Below, piece after piece: positions 5,424 to 12,200 of a stretch of DNA of 17,416 bases. Origin of the DNA: Anaerolineales bacterium (GTDB taxonomy: Bacteria; Chloroflexota; Anaerolineae; Anaerolineales; E44-bin32); the NCBI GenBank assembly GCA_023144145.1, contig JAGLGG010000192.1:1-17416 (forward strand). The letters are read 5' to 3'. A model generated the notes under the pieces. The model worked only from the letters and a program-made list of their open reading frames with translations. It made no database searches and was not told the DNA's origin. Positions within the stretch are counted from its first letter, which is position 1. Each line of letters begins with the position of its first letter. Made by a program: the position numbers and the translations under genes.

Positions 5424-6317
5424 TCAACGCCATGCACCAAAGTCTGGGGGAAAATGCAGCGCGATGACGCAAAGGTCGATCTGATCTTTTCGACGTTGAG
5501 CTTCATAAATCAGCCCATCACATATCGCCTGTGGCTCTTGAAATTCCAGGACGATTCTTTGGATATCATGCTCAGGAACTGCATCAGGTAAACCTTGAGT
5601 GCAGATTAAAATGTAGCCATCTCGGGGAATTGGCCGCGAATAAACTGCAAAATCCGTGGAGTAATTCCAAGACATCTGGGACAAGTTGTTTTCGTTGGAA
5701 CCTCTGCCTGAGGATCGATTATCTTTCGCATTATTAACCGCAGTGATTCTTTCGATATGATGGTGATCTACCACATACGCCCTTGAGTTCCCCAAATGAC
5801 CCAAGATTACAATTTCTGCAAACATTAACCCTGCCGTCATTGAAAATGAAGCCCCATCGGTTCCATTTTCTACTGCACGAACTGCCTCTTGGAACGCGTC
5901 CGTTACCGCCTGATTAAAAGGAGCTCCTTGCTCGTCGCCATCTAGAGCGAGTAATTGGAGCACTGCGCTTTGTGTCATCGAGGCAGAGAACGCTCGAATT
6001 GCTTTATTGCTCGCTTTCACCGCTTGGGGCAAAGGTCCTTCACCCTGGGACACTCCAATAATGCCAAAATCGGAAAGCACGTTGTTACCGTCGGATTCCC
6101 CCATCATCGAAAATAGCGAGACAACGCTCGACCCTTCTTCAACATTCTCAGACTTTGAATATCCAATCCCTGCGTGCCTACGTCCTTCACCCGCTAAAGC
6201 CTGAGCCAACAATCTTGCTGTCAGAGGGACTGTCTTCGCTTCATCATATCTTCTCACCCGTTCCTTGGGGTAGAAAAGATCTGTAAAGGATTTAACGAAC
6301 CTTCCAAGAAATGACAT
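5424..6317 (-). CDS. PP2C-fold protein, probable pseudophosphatase
   Basis: A 297-residue protein with the outline of a PPM/PP2C serine/threonine phosphatase. The recognisable blocks are GIIGVSQGEG (85-94, where family members have a V-A-D-G-M-G-G type motif), a GATA/GTT-like strand ASFSMTAGLM (156-165), LGNSRAYVV (175-183, usually GDSRAYL), ICTQGLPDAV (238-247, usually xSDGLxDxx) and DQIDLCVIAL (278-287, usually DNxTxxxV). The aspartates of the DG and SDG motifs that hold the catalytic metals are replaced (Ser/Gln in the first, Gln241 in the second), while D278 remains. It is therefore probably inactive, perhaps a sensing or binding module. It has no membrane segment. GGAG lies 5 nt before the ATG. 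No partner kinase is in the window. Confidence 0.7.
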   Translation of the reverse strand: MSFLGRFVKSFTDLFYPKERVRRYDEAKTVPLTARLLAQALAGEGRRHAGIGYSKSENVEEGSSVVSLFSMMGESDGNNVLSDFGIIGVSQGEGPLPQAVKASNKAIRAFSASMTQSAVLQLLALDGDEQGAPFNQAVTDAFQEAVRAVENGTDGASFSMTAGLMFAEIVILGHLGNSRAYVVDHHHIERITAVNNAKDNRSSGRGSNENNLSQMSWNYSTDFAVYSRPIPRDGYILICTQGLPDAVPEHDIQRIVLEFQEPQAICDGLIYEAQRRKDQIDLCVIALHFPPDFGAWR

Positions 6318-6341
6318 AGTATCTCCAAATACTCAGGAGTG

Positions 6342-6347
6342 ATTGTA
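6342..6347 (-). promoter_or_regulatory. Candidate -10 of the PP2C-fold gene
   Basis: TACAAT on the minus strand, 24 nt upstream of the ATG, with room for a short leader carrying the GGAG ribosome binding site. No strong -35 was found. Confidence 0.3.
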
Positions 6348-6447
6348 TTCCAATCTTTTTAAATGGAAAGTGGAGGAAGGTGTAGTGAATAGATGCATAT
6401 GTTTGAACTATTCGTAAATCACAAGCCTATCGAAGGTTGATCATCAA

Positions 6448-7281
6448 ATGAAGTTGGCACGGCTCTCGAATGGTAAACTTCAGATGCTTATTCTCGACGC
6501 CATATTTTTTGAGACCTGTTCAAGACAACCGATGTCCATCAATAAACTTAAATGGCAACCTCGCCCCAATTCCTTTCGAATAGTCAATTCGGATATCCAC
6601 ATTTGGCGCACCTTCACTTCAAAAGATAACGCAGCTGATGAGAACGCGTTGAATGTGCTCTCCAGTGACGAGCTTGCCCGTGCTGAACGGTTTCACAAAA
6701 TAGACGATGCTAATCGATTTATTGAACAGCGCTCTATACTGAGAACAATCTTGGGTTGGTATTTGGACATTCTCCCTCGTAACGTTCGTATTGATTACAC
6801 TCCTCTCGGCAAACCCAAATTGTATACTCCGAACAACAAGCAAAATCTCGAATTCAATATCACACATTCCGGCGAAATTATGCTTGTAGCTCTAACAACA
6901 GATCGGAATGTCGGAATCGATATTGAACGCATTCGCCCGATGGTCGATATGAGTAGGATGATTGAGTTGTATTTTTCTGCTCGCGAGATTGAAGAGCTGT
7001 CTTCATACAACGAATCCGAGAGAATGACAGCCTTTTTTTGCGGATGGACCAGGAAGGAAGCCTTCCTTAAGGCAATTGGCGAAGGACTTCAATTTCCTCT
7101 CGATAAGATTGACGTATCCTGGGATTCTGAAGAGACAAGACCTTCATTACTGATTCCAGCAGAACTTAATGGTCTTTCTGATTATCATTTATTCTCATTT
7201 CACCCTGCTGACTCCTATGTCGCTGCGCTCGCGGTCGAGGGAGAAAATTGGAACGTACGCTCATTCCAATTTTCTCAGTGA
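6448..7281 (+). CDS. Sfp-type 4'-phosphopantetheinyl transferase
   Basis: Transfers the phosphopantetheine arm of coenzyme A to a conserved serine of carrier domains, here very likely those of the ligase and NRPS that follow. Signature motifs are present: THSGE at 139-143, GIDIE (156-160) with the metal-binding D158 and E160, and the WxxKEAxxKAxGxGL motif with W200, K203, E204 and K208. The length (277) is slightly above the usual 220-250 because of the N-terminus. Family members usually begin shortly before the HIWR strand (51-54), so the ATG at 6532 (residue 29) is a possible true start. Neither start has a strong ribosome binding site; only a distant AAGG precedes 6448. It lies 108 bp before the ligase, same strand. 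Confidence 0.93.
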   Translation: MKLARLSNGKLQMLILDAIFFETCSRQPMSINKLKWQPRPNSFRIVNSDIHIWRTFTSKDNAADENALNVLSSDELARAERFHKIDDANRFIEQRSILRTILGWYLDILPRNVRIDYTPLGKPKLYTPNNKQNLEFNITHSGEIMLVALTTDRNVGIDIERIRPMVDMSRMIELYFSAREIEELSSYNESERMTAFFCGWTRKEAFLKAIGEGLQFPLDKIDVSWDSEETRPSLLIPAELNGLSDYHLFSFHPADSYVAALAVEGENWNVRSFQFSQ

Positions 7282-7351
7282 TGGCAGCACACAATTCGAA
7301 ATATCCGGGAAATGATCAATCCAATTTGCCCTGCTGAGTAGTTAAAACCTG

Positions 7352-7360
7352 TGCTACTAT
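7352..7360 (+). promoter_or_regulatory. Extended -10 promoter before the acyl ligase
   Basis: TGC plus TACTAT (7355-7360) forms an extended -10. The start would be near 7367, followed by the ribosome binding site AAGGTGAG (7375-7382) and the ATG at 7390. It would allow ligase and NRPS to be expressed independently of the transferase gene. The -35 is poor. Confidence 0.5.
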
Positions 7361-7389
7361 TCTCTGGTGATTTTAAGGTGAGTATCTCT

Positions 7390-9198
7390 ATGATCGATTC
7401 CATTGGCAAGCTGGTAAGAAAACAGGCTGATCTCATACCAGACAACATCGCATTAAGTGCACCAAATCGACTGGCTCTTTCATACAATAACTTGAACCTC
7501 CAGGTCTCCAAAACCATGGCGCGGCTTAGATCCTGCGGGATTGGCAGAAATGACCGCATCGCCATGGTGCTTCCAAACGGCCCCGAAGCGGCGACCGCCT
7601 TTTTGTCGGTTTCGGCAGCGGCTTCCTGTGCTCCGTTAAATCCATCCTATAGAAAAGCAGAGTTTGAGTTCTATCTGACCGATTTGTCTCCAAATGCGAT
7701 TATTGTACAAACCGATTTTGAATCTCCAGTTCGAGATGTTGCGAAATCACTCAAAATTCCCATTATCGAATTAGAACCCCGAATTGATTCTCCGGCGGGG
7801 ACCTATGATTTGAATGGCGAACTAGAGCTGAAAGAGAACGGTGATCGGCCTGCGGGACCAACGGATATTGCCCTTGTTTTACACACCTCAGGGACAACGT
7901 CTAGACCAAAAATTGTACCTTTATCACACCTGAATCTTTGCACTTCAGCACTCAACATCAAAGAATCTCTTCAACTCGTCCCAGAAGATCGCTGTCTAAA
8001 CGTGATGCCACTTTTTCATATTCATGGATTGGTAGCGGCAATACTCTCAACAATTGCCTCCGGAGCATCCGTGATTTGCACTCCAGGTTTTTATTCACCA
8101 AGTTTTTTCCAATGGCTGGACACCCACAAACCAACTTGGTTCACGGCAGTGCCTACGATGCACCAAGCGATACTTTCTCGGGCTGCAAATAATACGAAGA
8201 TATTGGAACAAAACCAACTCAGATTCATCCGTTCCTGTTCTGCGCCACTCCCTCCACAAGTTATGTCTGATCTCGAAGTCACTTTTCAAGTACCAGTTAT
8301 CGAAGCCTATGGCATGACGGAAGCCTCACACCAGATGACGAGCAACCCTCTTCCCCCGGGAGATCAAAAGCCGGGATCGGTTGGCATTCGCACTGGTGTT
8401 GAAGTCGCCATAATGGCCGAAGATGATGATCAGCTGCTCACCACCGGCGAGGTAGGTGAGGTGGTTATCCAGGGCAAGAACGTTATGAACGGTTACGCAA
8501 AGAATCCGGAAGCAAACGAAGGTGCATTCTCAAATGATTGGTTCCGAACAGGGGATCAAGGCTATTTCGATGCTGACGCTTATCTTTTTCTCATCGGCAG
8601 GATCAAAGAAATTATTAATCGGGGAGGAGAAAAAATATCCCCTCGAGAAGTCGATGAAGTTCTTTTGGATCATCCCGCAGTCACGCAGGCAGTCACATTT
8701 GCCATGCCAGATCCATCCTTAGGTGAGGATGTCGCTGCCGCGGTGGTGGTTAATGACACCAGCGTCACTGAAAAAGAATTACGGCAGTTCACAAATATTC
8801 GGCTCTCCTACTTCAAAGTCCCCCGTAGGATCGTCATCCTGGACGAAATCCCTAAAGGTCCAACCGGCAAACTTCAGAGAATTGGTCTCGCTGAAAAGTT
8901 GGGGCTTAATGCCAATTCTGCTAAAGCCGTTTCAGAGCGGGCAAAATTCGTAGAACCCCGAAATCCGGTAGAAGAGACCTTAGCCACAATCTGGATGGAG
9001 GTTCTTGATATCGAAGGGATTGGCGTCTATGACAGATTTCTCGATTTGGGCGGTGATTCATTAGTGGCATCACAACTCATTTCGAGGCTACGAGGAATCC
9101 TGGATCTGGAAATAAATCTAATTGACTTCTTCGACGCACCGACGATCGCTGAGCAAGCATTGATCGTCCAGAGAATGATACTGAATGAGGAACACTAA
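7390..9198 (+). CDS. Acyl-activating AMP-ligase with C-terminal carrier (PCP/ACP) domain
   Basis: A 602-residue loading protein for the NRPS. The first 500 residues are an acyl-adenylate-forming enzyme closest in feel to the oxalyl-CoA synthetase/AAE3 branch: ATP-binding HTSGTTSRPK (165-174), EAYGMTEA (305-312), WFRTGD (384-389), GRIKEIINRGGEKISP and catalytic lysine K494 in PTGKLQR. The region PLFHIHGL has His where amino-acid-activating domains keep the Asp that grips the alpha-amino group, so the substrate is probably a plain carboxylic acid. A carrier domain follows (about 520-595) with the attachment serine S557 in DLGGDSLVAS. The ATG at 7390 is preferred to a GTG at 7351, because it has the ribosome binding site AAGGTGAG 7 nt upstream and the GTG lies inside the promoter. 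The NRPS starts 57 nt downstream. Confidence 0.88.
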   Translation: MIDSIGKLVRKQADLIPDNIALSAPNRLALSYNNLNLQVSKTMARLRSCGIGRNDRIAMVLPNGPEAATAFLSVSAAASCAPLNPSYRKAEFEFYLTDLSPNAIIVQTDFESPVRDVAKSLKIPIIELEPRIDSPAGTYDLNGELELKENGDRPAGPTDIALVLHTSGTTSRPKIVPLSHLNLCTSALNIKESLQLVPEDRCLNVMPLFHIHGLVAAILSTIASGASVICTPGFYSPSFFQWLDTHKPTWFTAVPTMHQAILSRAANNTKILEQNQLRFIRSCSAPLPPQVMSDLEVTFQVPVIEAYGMTEASHQMTSNPLPPGDQKPGSVGIRTGVEVAIMAEDDDQLLTTGEVGEVVIQGKNVMNGYAKNPEANEGAFSNDWFRTGDQGYFDADAYLFLIGRIKEIINRGGEKISPREVDEVLLDHPAVTQAVTFAMPDPSLGEDVAAAVVVNDTSVTEKELRQFTNIRLSYFKVPRRIVILDEIPKGPTGKLQRIGLAEKLGLNANSAKAVSERAKFVEPRNPVEETLATIWMEVLDIEGIGVYDRFLDLGGDSLVASQLISRLRGILDLEINLIDFFDAPTIAEQALIVQRMILNEEH

Positions 9199-9255
9199 GT
9201 CCTTCTTCTCAAGCTTCGATGAAAAAACTATGACGTTTTTGAATCTGATATAGCG

Positions 9256-12200
9256 ATGGATGAAGATACCCAAGTCGACGCCTGGTCACAACTTTCTGAG
9301 GGTGAGCGCGCCCTCATCCTCCGCAGTTTAAAAAGAAAAAAGGACCAAAGGGGAAGGGGAGAAATCACACGACGACCTGACCCCGACTCTGCACCGCTAT
9401 CCTATTCCCAAGAGCAACTGTGGTTTTTAGATCAATTTGAACCTGGCGTCACCGCTTACAACCGACCGTGGGCTTTGCGAATTCGTGGTTCGTTGAATAC
9501 GCCGGTCCTTGAAAAGAGCCTGAATGAAATTGTACGTCGGCACGAAGCACTCCGCACAAACATTGTCTCCTCCGCCGGAAAGCCAAGCCAACGGATCCTT
9601 CCATTTCACGAGTACTCACTCCCTCTAACCGATCTCAGCGAAGGTCAGGAATCCGAAAAAGAAACGATTGCAATCCAGATTGTCAAGGACGATGCCTTTC
9701 TTCCATTTGATCTCACCCGCGACTCATTGTTCAGGCCGAGGCTTGTGCGCCTATCGTCCGATGATCACGTGCTTTTGCTCACAACCCACCACATCGCCTT
9801 CGATGGGTGGTCTGAAAGGGTGATATTTCGTGAACTTTGTGAACTGTACCAAAGCTTTCTAACAAATACACCGTCGAAACTTTTACAACCCAACATACAA
9901 TTCCCAGACTTTGCCCATTGGCAAAGGGACACATTGGCCGGAGAGAAATACGATCAATTGTCAGCCTTCTGGAAAAATGAACTCGATGGAGCCCCACCAT
10001 TACTGAGACTCTCCACAGACTATGATCGACCCCACTCGCGCAGCTACGACGGAGCGAGCCTGAAGCTCCAGCTTTCAAAAGAATTATCTGAATCATTAAA
10101 GGGAATATGTCGCCAAGAGGGGGTGACCTTATTTATGGCCCTTCTTGCAGCATACAACGTAACCCTTCTCCATGATTCGGGCGAGTTGGACATAGTGGTA
10201 GGTGGCACGATATCGGGAAGGCCCAACCTTCACCTCGAAAAAGCAATCGGTTTCTTTGTCAACACTCTCGTCCTCCGTTCAAAACTCGAGGCCAACCTGA
10301 CCTTCAGGGAGTTGTTGGCGCGTGTGCGTGAAACAACGCTGCGAGCGCTCAGCCATCAAGAAATGCCTTTTGAAAAGCTGGTCGAAATTCTGAATCCTGC
10401 TCGAAGCCTTTCTTATACCCCCGTGGTTCAAGTGACCCTGCAGCTGAGAAATTTACCTGATCGAGGAGCTGGAATCCCTGGATTGGAAATCGAAGAGTTT
10501 GACCTCGGTTTCGAACAAGCTCAATTCGATTTAAGCCTTAGCATCGAGGATCTCGCAGAAGGACTCTTCTGCAAATTGCTTTACAACCGAGCCCTATTCT
10601 CGAAGAACACCGCTCAAAGATTTCTACGCCACTTCGAAGATGTGGTTCACGCGCTCATCGCAGATCCGGGAACACCTATCTCGGAATTACGTTGGATTGA
10701 CCCCGAAATCCCCCCTGAACGAAAAATTGTTAAACCCATCGTCGATCTCGAGATTCAGGAAAAGTCGAATTTAACCGGGACGCAACTTATGGTCTGGGCT
10801 GGTCAAAAATTTCGACCCGACTCACTTTTATTCAACCTGCCGTACACATTTTCGATCCAGGGTCACATTGATCGACACAAGTTTCAACAATCCATTCAAG
10901 AGTTGGTTGATAAGCACGATGCTCTGAGATCCATCATCATAGAAGAAGATGGTCTCCCACAACAGACAATCCTCGCTCACATGCCCGTGAATTTGGGTTA
11001 TGAGGATTTCTCGGGAAATTCCGATCCCATGTCCGCGGCGAAGAAGTGGATCGCAAAAGAATCTAGAAAAGCATTCAACTTATCCGAAAGACTTTTTGAT
11101 ACAACCCTCATTCAACTTGCGGAGGACCATTGGATATGGTTTTTACACATCCACCATATCATTGCTGATAACACTAGCATCAAATTAATCTTTTACCGCT
11201 TACAAAAGATTTATGACATCGCTCTTGAAGATAGAGAGCAGCTTAAGATTGCATATCCGCAATTTGGAGATTACGTAGCCTTCGAAAAAAATAACATAGG
11301 CTCACCACGATACCGCTCTGCCGAAGCGTATTGGTCTAACAAACTATCAAGTCCTTCCAACCCTCTACTTTTCTTCGGAGAACGAAAACTTAAAGAAACC
11401 ACTCTTGTCAAAAGATTCACATTCAAACTCGAAGAAGAAATCTGCAAAAAGCTCTACGACCTCGCAATGAAGGAACCACTCTTCACCAAAAGCGTGGATG
11501 TTACCTTAACGAATATTTTTGCCAGCCTAATTTTTACTTTCCTGTATCGCGTCACAAAGAGCATGGAACTCTCCCTCGGGATCCACTTTCACAAGCGCCT
11601 AACTCCTCAGTTTCAGCAAACCGTTGGATTATTAATGGAGGTTCTGCCACTACGAATCTCCATTGATGATGGCGAAACCTTTTCCACATTGATAAAGAAA
11701 GTGAATCGCGAGGCAATTGAAATTCTTCGACATCGCAATTTTGCTATTGGTAATCCTTACCAACATCCTATCTACGAAGTTACATTGAACTATCAGAAAA
11801 TGAAAATGGATTCCTTCTTGGGATCTCCAACGGAATTCCAAAGAGTCCACAAGGGACACGATGAAGATACACTAAACGTTCAAATCCGTGATTATGGGTC
11901 GTTAGAGGTATTTACGCTGGATTTCGATTTCCATTTAGATGTGTTTTCTGAAACCAATCAACAACGTTCGATCGATTATTTCCAACGTATCCTGAAAGCT
12001 GTTCTTGAGAATCCCGATCAGACTCTGGACAATATCAACATTCTCTCTGAGAAGGAAAGAGCGTGGTTGCTGCATGAAATCAATCAAACCCATAAACCTT
12101 ATAGTGAACAAACAACAGTAGTCCAGCTAATTGAGAAGCAGGTGGATGATTTTCCTGAAAACACTGCCGTTGTCCATGAAGATCGCACCCTGACCTACAG

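Noticed and set aside
5328..5591. Plus-strand open frame after the small transcript, which would make that RNA a cis regulator
   Set aside because: It runs antisense into the PP2C-fold gene and has no recognisable product, so a riboswitch reading is not supported.
10768..12080. C2 of the NRPS as an epimerisation domain
   Set aside because: Epimerisation domains sit after the carrier domain; this one precedes the adenylation domain and begins like a condensation domain.
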